From Prevotella sp. (lineage in GTDB: Bacteria > Bacteroidota > Bacteroidia > Bacteroidales > Bacteroidaceae): DNA of 64,000 nucleotides. The notes below the pieces were generated by a model. The model saw only the letters and a program-made list of their open reading frames with translations, did not search any database and was not told the origin of the DNA. Numbering within the stretch: position 1 is the stretch's first letter; the number at the start of each line of letters is the position of its first letter. Made by a program: the position numbers and the translations under genes. The stretch lies in assembly GCA_017645645.1 (NCBI GenBank), contig JAGCOB010000008.1, forward strand, positions 209,591 through 273,590, given 5' to 3'. Below, in pieces: positions 1-8,100 of this stretch.

Positions 1-1507
1 TCCTATCAGTGACAGTTATCAGACACTGATGGCGGAGCGTGTGGAGGTACTACGCGGTCCAGCCTCTATGCTCTATGGCTCGAATGCGATGGGTGGTGTG
101 ATTAATATCGTGACCCGCCGTCCTCCAGTAGGTCGCGACTTGATCACGACAAACATCAACCTCGGTGTAGGCAGTTGGGGCACCGTACAGGCAGACGCTA
201 CCAATCAGATTCGCAGCGGCAAGTTCAGCAGTACCGTTGCCGCTCAGTATGAGCGTACTGACAACCACCGTCCCCGCATGGGCTTTGAGCAGTATGGCGG
301 TTACCTGAAACTGGGTTATGACTTCAATGCCCATTGGAATGCCTATGTTGATGCGAACATCACCCATTTCAATGCCAGCTATCCTGGCTCTACCGAGAAA
401 CCGATGTATGATGCCGACCAGTGGATTACCCGAGGTGTGGTATCAGCAGCTATGGAGAACCATTATGGCAAGACCAGTGGTGCGCTGAGTGTCTATACGA
501 ACTTCGGTCGCCATAAGATTGACGACGGTACAACTGATCCCGCTAAACCTACACAACGTTATTTCCGTTCGAAGGATGCGCTAACGGGCATCTCCTTGTA
601 TCAGAGTGTCCAGCTCTTTGAGGGAAATCGTGTGACAGTCGGTATCGATTATCAGCATATCTACGGTTATGCCTATTATACCTCAAAAGAGACTGGTGAA
701 ACATTGGATACCCCCAACAAGCAGAGTGGAAAGTCCTACCGTAATGAGATAGCAGGCTATGTGGACTTCCGTCAGGAATTGGCAGAGTGGTTAACCCTCG
801 ATGCAGGTATTCGTCTCGACCATCACTCCATCACGGGGACGGAATGGATACCGCAGGCAGGTGTCGTCGTTCGTCCCATCAGTACGGGTGAGATCAAGGC
901 AATGGTCAGCAAAGGTTTCCGTAATCCCACGATGCGTGAGATGTACCTCTATCCACCCTCGAATACCGACTTGAAGCCAGAACGCTTGTGGAACTATGAG
1001 TTATCATGGCGGCACCGTCTCTGTCACTTTTCTTATGGTATGAACCTCTTCTACCTCAAGGGTAATAATATGATACAGACCGTCCCTGTCGATGGTAAGC
1101 CCCGTAACGTGAATACGGGAGAAATCGAGAATTATGGTGCCGAACTGGAGGCAGCTTACCGTATTGACAGTCATTGGAGCGTGAACACAAACCACTCTCT
1201 GTTGCACATGAAGAATAAGATCATTGCTGCTCCGGAATACAAAGGTTATCTCGGCGTTGACTATCGTACCCGTCGACTGACTGTCAATCTGGGACTGCAA
1301 TACCTGGGCGGTCTCTATACGCAGGTAGGTGATGATGAGAAGAAGGAGAACGTCTGCCTACTGAGTCTCGCAGCCACTTATGTTGTCACGAAAAACCTTA
1401 GCCTCTGGGCTCGTGGGGAGAACCTGCTCGCACAGAAGTACGAGATCAACCTCGGCTATCCCATGCCCCGTGCGACGTTCATGGGCGGTATCAGTGTGAA
1501 TTTCTAA
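1..1507 (+). CDS. TonB-dependent outer-membrane receptor, 5' end outside window
   Basis: The reading frame is already open at base 2, so the gene starts before the window; the first internal Met (base 29) is not the start. The visible part opens inside the plug domain (VEVLRGPASMLYG, then GGVINIVTRRP), the typical end of a TonB plug, followed by about 440 residues of beta-barrel ending in an aromatic residue (GGISVNF), as outer-membrane barrels do. It should take up a siderophore, cobalamin or similar ligand using TonB energy. It lacks the features of SusC-type receptors and resembles the CirA/FepA class. The ligand cannot be told from this part. An epimerase gene follows after 28 bp. Confidence 0.9.
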   Translation, partial: PISDSYQTLMAERVEVLRGPASMLYGSNAMGGVINIVTRRPPVGRDLITTNINLGVGSWGTVQADATNQIRSGKFSSTVAAQYERTDNHRPRMGFEQYGGYLKLGYDFNAHWNAYVDANITHFNASYPGSTEKPMYDADQWITRGVVSAAMENHYGKTSGALSVYTNFGRHKIDDGTTDPAKPTQRYFRSKDALTGISLYQSVQLFEGNRVTVGIDYQHIYGYAYYTSKETGETLDTPNKQSGKSYRNEIAGYVDFRQELAEWLTLDAGIRLDHHSITGTEWIPQAGVVVRPISTGEIKAMVSKGFRNPTMREMYLYPPSNTDLKPERLWNYELSWRHRLCHFSYGMNLFYLKGNNMIQTVPVDGKPRNVNTGEIENYGAELEAAYRIDSHWSVNTNHSLLHMKNKIIAAPEYKGYLGVDYRTRRLTVNLGLQYLGGLYTQVGDDEKKENVCLLSLAATYVVTKNLSLWARGENLLAQKYEINLGYPMPRATFMGGISVNF

Positions 1508-1535
1508 AATAGTAATAATGTAATATAGTTCGAGG

Positions 1536-2579
1536 ATGAAGATATTAATGATAGGTGGTACGGGTACTATCAGTAGTGCCATCACCAGACAACTGGCAGA
1601 GAGCGGTCACGACTTGTGGCTGCTGAATCGCGGCACTCGTAAGAACGAGGTGCCTGCAAGTGTGAAACAAATTATTGCTGACATCGACGATGAGGCTAAG
1701 GTACTTGCCAGTTTACCTGACGAGCCCTTCGATGCCATCTGTGAGTTTATCGGTTTTCTACCCTCTCAGGTCGAGCGTGATATCCGGCTCTTCAGGGGAC
1801 GTACACGTCAGTATGTCTATATCTCGTCTGCCTCGGCATATAACAAGCCTGCTGCGAATCATGTCATCACGGAGGGTACTACCCTCGCCAATCCCTACTG
1901 GGAGTATTCACGGAATAAGATTGTCTGTGAGGAACTGCTGTTACGGGAATATCGTGGAAACGGCTTCCCTGTCACCATCGTCCGCCCCAGTCATACGTAT
2001 TGTGAACGGGGCGTACCTGTCAGTGTTCATGGACTAAAGGGCAGTTGGCAGGTGTTGAAGCGTATGATGGAGGGTAAGCCCGTCCTCGTACAGGGTGACG
2101 GTACTTCGTTATGGACACTTACATGGAATGAGGATTTTGCCCGTGGTTTCATCGGTCTGTTAGGTAATCCGAAGGCGATTGGTGAGGTGTTCCAGATTAT
2201 GAGTGATGAGCAGTTGACGTGGAATCAGGTTTATGGGTGTGTTGCCAACGCACTCCACACAACGGTCAACCTCTATCATGTCTCCTCTGATTTCCTTGCT
2301 GCTGTTGCTCCCAAAGAATGGGACTTCACCGGTAACCTCCTTGGCGACAAGTCTTTGACGGTCATCTTCGACTGTACTAAACTGAAGCGTGCCGTCCCAG
2401 GGTTCTGTGCCACCACCCGCTTTGACGAGGGTGTTCGTCGTTGTGTCGATTATATCCTCAGTCATCCGGAGCTACAAGTGGAAGACCTCGAGTTTGATAC
2501 CTGGTGCGATCAGGTTATCATGGCGCAGGAAGAAGCTAAAGCGAGATTAGTATGCAACGCAGTAGCAAATAAAGAGTAA
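1536..2579 (+). CDS. NAD(P)-dependent epimerase/dehydratase family protein
   Basis: A 347-aa protein of the extended SDR type. The N-terminus has the Rossmann glycine motif GGTGTISSAITRQL (about residues 7-20). A conserved YISSASAY stretch lies near residue 95, and a YSRNK segment that may be the catalytic YxxxK lies near residue 128. It then runs through a substrate-binding half as in nucleotide-sugar epimerases and related reductases. GAGG just before the ATG may be the ribosome site. It follows the TonB receptor by 28 bp and may be co-transcribed with it. The substrate is not known; an NDP-sugar or a flavin/isoflavone-like ligand are both possible. Confidence 0.8.
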   Translation: MKILMIGGTGTISSAITRQLAESGHDLWLLNRGTRKNEVPASVKQIIADIDDEAKVLASLPDEPFDAICEFIGFLPSQVERDIRLFRGRTRQYVYISSASAYNKPAANHVITEGTTLANPYWEYSRNKIVCEELLLREYRGNGFPVTIVRPSHTYCERGVPVSVHGLKGSWQVLKRMMEGKPVLVQGDGTSLWTLTWNEDFARGFIGLLGNPKAIGEVFQIMSDEQLTWNQVYGCVANALHTTVNLYHVSSDFLAAVAPKEWDFTGNLLGDKSLTVIFDCTKLKRAVPGFCATTRFDEGVRRCVDYILSHPELQVEDLEFDTWCDQVIMAQEEAKARLVCNAVANKE

Positions 2580-2623
2580 AAGGAACATTGGTCTTTTTGA
2601 CCCAAGAAATTCGGAGAAATTTC

Positions 2624-2655
2624 TTTGGTTATTTCCGGATTATTCCCTATCTTTG
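2624..2655 (+). promoter_or_regulatory. Bacteroidetes promoter for the CsgG-like gene
   Basis: TTTG at 2624-2627 and TATCTTTG at 2648-2655 are separated by 20 bp, matching the -33/-7 consensus of Bacteroidetes sigma-ABfr. The gene start lies 27 bp downstream of the -7 box. Confidence 0.8.
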
Positions 2656-2681
2656 CCGTCTAACACAAGTAAAAATGCAAT

Positions 2682-3572
2682 ATGATGGAAAAATTAAGAA
2701 AACTTTGGATGTCTGCTGTCATCCTTTGTTGTGTGATTACGGTCTCAGCTCAAGAAGTCCAGAAGGACAGGAACCGTACCTATCGGATTACGTTGGGTGA
2801 AGTAGAATATGCCCACCACAATGAGAAGATGTCAACAGGTGAAGCTGTGGGGCAGGTATTGTCTGGTGTGTTGACAGGAAAGACCTCCATTGAGGCCACC
2901 AAGTATGAGGATGATGTGAAGAGCAGTATCATCAAGGGACTCTCTGGTGCCCATCGCTATCGGTACAATGACGGTCTGCTGCAGTTGAAAGACGTTGTGG
3001 AGGAGGGTCATGTCGTGGTCGATGCCCTTATTACCAACATCAATGCCAGCTCAAGCAGTAATACATGGAAAGACAAAGACGGTAAGACGCAGGTGACAAC
3101 AACGTATACGGGGTTGGTCGAAGTGGTGCTCACTATGAAGGATGCGAAGACAGGTGAGATAATAGACAATACCTCATTAAGAAGTCGGGGGCTGGGCAGT
3201 TCTTCATTCTCCACCTCTGACAAAGCCATCCATGATGCCATTGACGGACTCTCCAATAATATTACAGCCTGGCTTAACAAGAAAGCACCGTTGCAGGCCA
3301 ACATCATCGAAGGTGCCGCTGTCAAGAAAGACAAACAGAAGGAGGTCTATATCGACTTGGGCAGCAGTGAGGGAGCATACAAGGGACTTCACATGGGTGT
3401 CTATGAGGTAAAGACCATTGCCGGTCGTGAGGCTAAATCGCAAATCGGCAAGTTGAAGATAGAAGAGGTAGAAGGCGATGATATCAGTCGCTGCAAGGTA
3501 CAGAGCGGTGGCAAGGATATTAAGGCTGCTCTTGATGCCGGTCAGCAACTGCGGGTCATGAGCATCGACTAA
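2682..3572 (+). CDS. Secreted CsgG/FlgT-like protein of unknown role
   Basis: A 296-aa protein with an N-terminal signal peptide (hydrophobic residues 8-23, likely cleavage after VSA). Residues about 30-205 look like a CsgG-type fold: a long stretch with A/G-rich turns, a V..V.ALITNIN strand and a helix near DAIDGLSNNITAWL. The last 80 residues (YIDLGSSEGAYKGLHMGVYEV) resemble the C-terminal beta-domain of FlgT-like proteins, often read as a CsgG companion domain. There is no lipobox. It has its own promoter and terminator, so it is a single-gene unit. Two ATGs are adjacent (2682, 2685); either may be used. Periplasmic location is likely; function is inferred from fold resemblance only. Confidence 0.6.
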   Translation: MMEKLRKLWMSAVILCCVITVSAQEVQKDRNRTYRITLGEVEYAHHNEKMSTGEAVGQVLSGVLTGKTSIEATKYEDDVKSSIIKGLSGAHRYRYNDGLLQLKDVVEEGHVVVDALITNINASSSSNTWKDKDGKTQVTTTYTGLVEVVLTMKDAKTGEIIDNTSLRSRGLGSSSFSTSDKAIHDAIDGLSNNITAWLNKKAPLQANIIEGAAVKKDKQKEVYIDLGSSEGAYKGLHMGVYEVKTIAGREAKSQIGKLKIEEVEGDDISRCKVQSGGKDIKAALDAGQQLRVMSID

Positions 3573-3582
3573 GACAAAGAAT

Positions 3583-3616
3583 AAAGCGGCAAGTAACACT
3601 TGCCGCTTTGCTTTTG
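3583..3616. terminator. Hairpin terminator between the CsgG-like gene and tRNA-Pro
   Basis: Perfect 11-bp stem 3583-3593 / 3599-3609 (AAAGCGGCAAG and its complement) with loop TAACA, then GCTTTT. The minus strand also has a T-rich tail past the stem, so it can serve both convergent units. Confidence 0.8.
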
Positions 3617-3690
3617 GTCGGGATGAGGCGACTCGAACGCCCGACCCCTACGTCCCGAACGTAGTGCGCTACCAACTGCGCTACATCCCG
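3615..3690 (-). tRNA. tRNA-Pro (anticodon CGG), CCA encoded
   Basis: On the minus strand the 7-bp acceptor stem is CGGGATG/CATCCCG. The anticodon arm is CTACG-TTCGGGA-CGTAG, giving anticodon CGG for codon CCG. The T-arm has GGGCG-TTCGAGT-CGCCT. The 3' CCA is encoded (3615-3617). The D arm contains AGTTGGTA. Confidence 0.95.
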
Positions 3691-3726
3691 CCTTTGCAGA
3701 CGATTTTTTCAAATCGACTGCAAAGG
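3691..3726. repeat. 36-bp hyphenated palindrome at the tRNA-Pro 5' end
   Basis: Arms CCTTTGCAG-a-CGATTT (3691-3706) and AAATCG-a-CTGCAAAGG (3711-3726), with one A:A mismatch and a TTTC loop. It overlaps the tRNA -7 box and abuts the mature tRNA 5' end. Confidence 0.7.
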
Positions 3727-3728
3727 TA
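3721..3728 (-). promoter_or_regulatory. -7 box for tRNA-Pro
   Basis: TACCTTTG on the minus strand, 31 bp upstream of the mature tRNA. Its -33 region is occupied by the GAGAAAT array at 3741-3768. Confidence 0.7.
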
Positions 3729-3740
3729 GTATAATTTAAT

Positions 3741-3768
3741 GAGAAATGAGAAATGAGAAATGAGAAAT
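3741..3768. repeat. Heptamer array, GAGAAAT x4
   Basis: Four perfect copies of GAGAAAT between the end of the 671-aa gene (3791) and the tRNA-Pro promoter, 12 bp upstream of its -7 box. Confidence 0.9.
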
Positions 3769-3790
3769 TTCTATTTTTAACATTTACTTA

Positions 3791-5806
3791 TTATTTGTTC
3801 CGATTGATGAATGTCTTATAGACATCACAGTTGGAGACTACGGCACTTACACCGTTCTTGTTGGATTTCTCAAACTCCTCCAAGGCAAGCAGAGCCTTGA
3901 ACTGTTCTGACTGCGGTTTATAGACAATCTCGAAACGGGAGTTCTCGTCGCTCCACTCAGACTCATACCACGGGGTGGGGTTGAGGTAGTAGTAGCACAT
4001 ACCGAAAAGTGCCTTCTCCTTTAGCACAGGGTCTTTGGTCTGACTTGCCTTCTGCAGCAGTTGCTTGGCAATCAGTCCAAAGTTCGCCTCGTTGACTTCC
4101 ACGGAGTCTGTACAACTCTTGCTATAACGGGTAAGGTACCAGCAGTCGCCGGAATAGGAGGCCTGTGAATAGCGAATGGCGAGGTCGTAGTAACGCTGAC
4201 ACTGTGCCAGTCCCTTCATAATGGCAGCCTCTTTCTCCATCGCCAGCATCTCCTTGGCGAAGTCGAGCTTGTAGTTGCTCTTCAGCTTCTGTTTCTCGTT
4301 GCTATACTCCACCTCGTCACTCAGCCACTGACGCGTAATCCAAGGCTCAATGGTCCATGTACGATTGACGGCATAGACGACCTGTGTCTGTTCAGCCATG
4401 TAGGAAACAGGAACCTGCTGCAACCAGTTGATGGCTTGCTCCCACTGACAGACACGAAGGTGCTTGGTGCCGATCAGTTCATACATTTGCGTAGGACTGA
4501 CCTTCATCTGTCCTTTCAGATACTCGTCCAGTTCGTTGTCGGAAGGAGACTTTGTATAAGTGAAGAAATCCTCCAGACGCTCCACCTTCATCGAGTTGAG
4601 ACGAGCTTCAAAGGCATAGTTGTTGGTGACGTTAAGCAGGGCGTTGGTAGTGAAGTCACGTCCGGCTTTGTCATATTTGTCGACAAGCTGTTGGTTGATG
4701 GTACGTGTCAGTGCTCCACCCTTGAAGCCCCCGTAAGGTTCCTCACCACCGTTAATCCATTGCAGTTCGCTGCTCAACCACTTATCGAAAGCATTGTTCA
4801 GCGGAGCCACATCCGACTTGATATAGAAGTGGATAACACGCGCACTGGTCTTCGCCCACTCTGTTCCGTCCATATTCAGTGCCTGTTGGATGTCGTCATA
4901 GCCCTGTTTCTTCTGTCCGAAGAGATATTCGATCCAGCCCTGGGCGGCTTTCCACATGACAGGGTTGTTGGTCTTACCCTCTCTGACTACCTGTCCTGCA
5001 AACTGTGCCATCTGCATCGCCTCGTCCTGTTTGATGTCACGAACGAAGAGTTTGCCTTCTATATCCTGGTCAATAGCCTCCTGAGCGTTGTTCACGAAGT
5101 CTTGCAACAGGAACGGCAGTACGCCTGTATTGGGGTTACGAAGGTACTCCTGACGGATGGCAGCGAAGGAACGACGCTTGTAGAACTGTGTCATCAGACT
5201 GTTATAGTCGCCCATCTCTGCAAAAAGTTCTCCAGCCTCGGCATCCTTACCTGTCTTGTACAGGGCACCGGCATAGATGTTCTTCATCATGTCCTTATAG
5301 ACCGTCTCGATGAACTGACTGGCAGTCTTCTCCCAGAATTCTACATTCTCGCGGTTCAGACCGAGTACCATGTTACAGCGCATATAGAGCAGGGCATGCT
5401 GGGAGCGCAGTTTCGTCTTGATCTTGCTAAGGGCATAAGCCTGTACGTCACGGAGAATCTGGTTACGCTTAGCAAGCTCCTCCTTGGTAGGATAGTTCCA
5501 CGAGTCGTCCCTGACACTGGAACAGACATCAAGGTAACGTTTCAGGTTCTTCACGTAGCTGACCATCAAGGCATCACCTTTCTGCTGGGCAGCCTTAATA
5601 ATCTCGTCGGCATTGAACCAGTAATAATCTTGGTCAAGTCCGAGATAGGCTTTCCAATTGTCGCGTGTGATCTTGTCGACACGCTCACTGAATTCATCAC
5701 TGTCGTACAAACGGAACAGGTAGATGTTGTCTGTTCCATACCAACCGCATGCCATCGTCGGCAGACTGAGCACGACAAGCAGGCTAATGAGAATAGATTT
5801 TTTCAT
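3791..5806 (-). CDS. Exported helical-repeat protein of unknown function
   Basis: A 671-aa protein starting with a clear signal peptide (MKKSILISLLVVLSLPTMAC); TMAC could be a weak lipobox, otherwise cleavage is after MA. The rest is rich in aromatic and charged helices spaced about 35-40 residues, with phrases such as LYKTGKDAEAGELFAEMGDY and AAQGWIEYLFGQKKQGYDDI that look like degenerate TPR/Sel1-type repeats. No catalytic motif is seen. Its start overlaps the upstream lipoprotein gene by 23 bp, so translation is probably coupled. It is the last gene of the murF operon. Function unknown; a periplasmic or outer-membrane scaffold is a guess. Confidence 0.7.
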   Translation of the reverse strand: MKKSILISLLVVLSLPTMACGWYGTDNIYLFRLYDSDEFSERVDKITRDNWKAYLGLDQDYYWFNADEIIKAAQQKGDALMVSYVKNLKRYLDVCSSVRDDSWNYPTKEELAKRNQILRDVQAYALSKIKTKLRSQHALLYMRCNMVLGLNRENVEFWEKTASQFIETVYKDMMKNIYAGALYKTGKDAEAGELFAEMGDYNSLMTQFYKRRSFAAIRQEYLRNPNTGVLPFLLQDFVNNAQEAIDQDIEGKLFVRDIKQDEAMQMAQFAGQVVREGKTNNPVMWKAAQGWIEYLFGQKKQGYDDIQQALNMDGTEWAKTSARVIHFYIKSDVAPLNNAFDKWLSSELQWINGGEEPYGGFKGGALTRTINQQLVDKYDKAGRDFTTNALLNVTNNYAFEARLNSMKVERLEDFFTYTKSPSDNELDEYLKGQMKVSPTQMYELIGTKHLRVCQWEQAINWLQQVPVSYMAEQTQVVYAVNRTWTIEPWITRQWLSDEVEYSNEKQKLKSNYKLDFAKEMLAMEKEAAIMKGLAQCQRYYDLAIRYSQASYSGDCWYLTRYSKSCTDSVEVNEANFGLIAKQLLQKASQTKDPVLKEKALFGMCYYYLNPTPWYESEWSDENSRFEIVYKPQSEQFKALLALEEFEKSNKNGVSAVVSNCDVYKTFINRNK

Positions 5807-6650
5807 AGGTTTCTGGTTTATATCTGTTAATATTATCTGTTGCTAAGTCATAGGTGAGAATGCAATGTTTCAGTTCCTCACGTTCTTTCTCTACGGCATT
5901 TTTGACTTTAAGGATTTCTTCCGCCGTAGCCACATGCTCGATATCCACCCCATGGATGATACGATGCCAGAGGAAGACGGGATAGGCTGCTGCCAATGGC
6001 AGGTCATAGTCTTCGAGATGGCGCAGGTAAGGTGCCACATCACGGATGTCGAGGATAGGGTTACGCTCCATGAATTTCATCGGATGTCCTGTGTTATAGA
6101 GCATCAACACACCATAGTCCACAGGAGGTACCTTCATCGACAACTGATGCAGGCGGATGGTGGTGGAGAGACGCATGCCATGTGCCTTTACCTCTTTCCT
6201 CACTTCCTCCAAGAACTGATAGTAGAACATACGACTTCGTGCCGTATAGTCACAGTCTATCTGTATCTCCTTCACACCCATGATGTCGTTCGTCTCGTTC
6301 ATCTGTATGATGCGGTCGACGAGTTTTTTTGCAAGTCCTTCCGGTTTTTGGTGCATGCAATTCTCGACGATAAAGACGGTAGGAATCATCTCGATGCCTT
6401 GAGGCAGGGTGTCACTGAAGGTGATGGTAGCATTGGGCATCGGACCTAGACTGTCACTCATCACCACATCGAAATAGCGGCAGTACACCTTGTTGATATG
6501 ATACTGTTTCAGGAAGGCACGCTCTGTGGAGTCGAGTCGCAAGTCCGTGCGCCAATAATAGACAGCGTTTTCCTCCTCCATAGGCGATTGCTTGCCTTGA
6601 CAGGCAAGTAATAAGAATATGGTTGAGAAGAGTAGCAGTCTTTTTGTCAT
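5784..6650 (-). CDS. Lipoprotein with probable TIM-barrel (glycosidase-like) fold
   Basis: A 288-aa protein with a lipoprotein signal (LFSTIFLLLAC, Cys17). The segment VKEIQIDCDYTARSRMFYYQ (around residue 140), followed by LRLSTTIRLHQL-like and YGVLMLYNTG segments, alternates strand and helix like the beta/alpha barrels of DUF3142-type and GH18-like proteins, where a QIDxD strand is characteristic. This family assignment is by eye and tentative. It overlaps murF by 4 bp (start inside the murF stop region) and the next gene by 23 bp, so the three genes form one translationally linked operon. Linkage with murF hints at, but does not prove, a role in envelope polymer turnover. Confidence 0.6.
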   Translation of the reverse strand: MTKRLLLFSTIFLLLACQGKQSPMEEENAVYYWRTDLRLDSTERAFLKQYHINKVYCRYFDVVMSDSLGPMPNATITFSDTLPQGIEMIPTVFIVENCMHQKPEGLAKKLVDRIIQMNETNDIMGVKEIQIDCDYTARSRMFYYQFLEEVRKEVKAHGMRLSTTIRLHQLSMKVPPVDYGVLMLYNTGHPMKFMERNPILDIRDVAPYLRHLEDYDLPLAAAYPVFLWHRIIHGVDIEHVATAEEILKVKNAVEKEREELKHCILTYDLATDNINRYKPETYEKIYSH

Positions 6651-8011
6651 AGCAGTTCTGGCAGTTGGAAGAGTTTATTACTATTCGAACCTTTAATAAG
6701 GATGTATTTATCGGTTAGTGTTTGGCGGTTAGAGGTTATCGCTTCTTTAACTTCCTCGACATCCTTGAACTTACGGAAGTTACAGGGGATGTTTTGGAAC
6801 TCGTCACCCACCAGCCATACTTCTTCGAAGTTGGCAGCAGCAAGCATGTCCACGACCTTCTGGTGTTCCTCCTCAACAACATCACCCAATTCACCCATCT
6901 TTCCGATAATCGCCATTTTATGAGGAACATCCATCAGTTTGAAGTTGTCGATGGCTGCCTTCATACTTGTCGGATTGGCGTTATAGGCATCCACGATGAG
7001 ATGGTTATGTTCCGTGACGGTCATCTGACTGCGGTTATTCGAAGGCACATAATTCTCTAATGCGTGGTTGATCTGCTCAAAAGGTATGTTATTGACATAG
7101 CCGATAGTGATGGCAGCCAACATATTATCGAGGTTATAGGCTCCGATGAGATGCGTCTGTACTTCCATCCACTCACTCTGATAACCAGCCTCATAGTCTT
7201 GCTCACGCCAACGGAACTTCAGGAAGGGAGTACAACTGATGACCTCGCCACGAATCAAGATGTCGTTCGAGTCACTTTGTCCATAGTAGTAGATGTCGGG
7301 CAGTTGGCCATTAGCTGTTAGCTGTTGGCTTATCATCTTCATCAAATGTTCGTTGTCACGATTGACAAAAACAGGGCACTCATGGGCTTTAAGGAAATCA
7401 TACAACTCACCTTTGGTCTTGCAGACACCCTCAAAGGAACCGAAACCCAACAGATGGGCACGTCCAACATTCGTGATAAGTCCACTAGTCGGCTCGGCCG
7501 TTTCTACTAATGTCTTGATATCGCCAGGATGTGAAGCTCCCATCTCAACGACGGCAATGTCGTAGTCGTCATTCAGACGGAACAAAGTCTTAGGCACTCC
7601 CACATCGTTGTTGAAGTTGCCCTCTGTAGCCATGACGTTGTAGCACTCCGAGAGGACGGCACGAATCAGTTCCTTTGTCGTCGTCTTACCATTGGTGCCT
7701 GTAATGCCGATGACAGGGATATTGAACTGTCTGCGATGCTCTCGTGCCAAGTCCTTATAGGTTTGCAGGCAGTCGTCGACAAGGATGATTTTTTTCTCTA
7801 GATGTTCTAGATTCTCTAGATTATCTAGAATTCCTGCTTCATCTACTATCGCATAGGCGCAGCCCTTTTCAAGAGCCTGCAGGGCAAACAGATTGCCATT
7901 AAACGTCTCACCCTTCAAGGCAAGGAAGATACTATCCTTGGGACAGTCACGGGAGTCTGTCGTAATACACGGATGCTGCTGGTAAAGTTTATAGATTTCC
8001 TTGATATCCAT
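6647..8011 (-). CDS. murF: UDP-N-acetylmuramoyl-tripeptide--D-alanyl-D-alanine ligase
   Basis: A 454-aa cytoplasmic Mur ligase that adds D-Ala-D-Ala to the UDP-MurNAc-tripeptide, the last cytoplasmic peptide step of peptidoglycan synthesis. The ATP loop GITGTNGKTTTKEL lies near residues 102-115, VVEMGASHPGDI near 160, and the Mur C-terminal domain has IVDAYNANPTSMKAAIDNF. Start 8011 (MDIKEIY) is chosen because the upstream in-frame ATG at 8035 falls inside the -7 box. Two short tandem arrays lie in frame: nonamers encode the ILDNLENLEHLE stretch and heptamers encode QLTANGQLPD; both sit in likely surface loops. First gene of an operon with two exported proteins. Confidence 0.97.
   Translation of the reverse strand: MDIKEIYKLYQQHPCITTDSRDCPKDSIFLALKGETFNGNLFALQALEKGCAYAIVDEAGILDNLENLEHLEKKIILVDDCLQTYKDLAREHRRQFNIPVIGITGTNGKTTTKELIRAVLSECYNVMATEGNFNNDVGVPKTLFRLNDDYDIAVVEMGASHPGDIKTLVETAEPTSGLITNVGRAHLLGFGSFEGVCKTKGELYDFLKAHECPVFVNRDNEHLMKMISQQLTANGQLPDIYYYGQSDSNDILIRGEVISCTPFLKFRWREQDYEAGYQSEWMEVQTHLIGAYNLDNMLAAITIGYVNNIPFEQINHALENYVPSNNRSQMTVTEHNHLIVDAYNANPTSMKAAIDNFKLMDVPHKMAIIGKMGELGDVVEEEHQKVVDMLAAANFEEVWLVGDEFQNIPCNFRKFKDVEEVKEAITSNRQTLTDKYILIKGSNSNKLFQLPELL
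7304..7331. repeat. Heptamer array inside murF (TTGGCCA, TTAGCTG x2, TTGGCTT)
   Basis: Four consecutive heptamers of the TTRGCYN family, translated in murF as part of QLTANGQLPD. Related arrays lie at 18022, 18356, 22692 and 55435. Confidence 0.85.
7795..7830. repeat. Nonamer array inside murF (nnTCTAGAT x4)
   Basis: TCTCTAGAT, GTTCTAGAT, TCTCTAGAT, TATCTAGAA: four 9-nt units, so the reading frame is kept and each unit encodes a near-identical LEN/LEH tripeptide. Confidence 0.9.
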
Positions 8012-8032
8012 CTTTTTTATAGTTTTATGGCA

Positions 8033-8040
8033 CAAAGGTA
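8033..8040 (-). promoter_or_regulatory. -7 box for the murF operon
   Basis: TACCTTTG on the minus strand, 21 bp upstream of the chosen murF ATG. It faces the folP promoter across the heptamer array at 8048-8075. Confidence 0.75.
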
Positions 8041-8047
8041 TAAAAAA

Positions 8048-8075
8048 GTTTAGAGTTTAAAGTTTATAGTTTATA
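8048..8075. repeat. Heptamer array between divergent murF and folP promoters
   Basis: GTTTAGA, GTTTAAA, GTTTATA, GTTTATA. It lies 7 bp from the murF -7 box and 9 bp from the folP -7 box, so it fills the -33 region of both. Confidence 0.85.
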
Positions 8076-8084
8076 GTTTTTTCG

Positions 8085-8092
8085 TATCTTTG
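8085..8092 (+). promoter_or_regulatory. -7 box for folP-cdaA
   Basis: TATCTTTG ends only 8 bp before the folP ATG. With a start site 4-7 nt downstream of the box, the leader would be a few nucleotides at most. Confidence 0.75.
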
Positions 8093-8100
8093 CAAAAATT

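Noticed and set aside
4436-5830. 464-codon open frame on the plus strand, antisense to the 671-aa gene
   Set aside because: It mirrors the codon pattern of the minus-strand gene, has no signal peptide, domain or start context, and overlaps two coupled genes.
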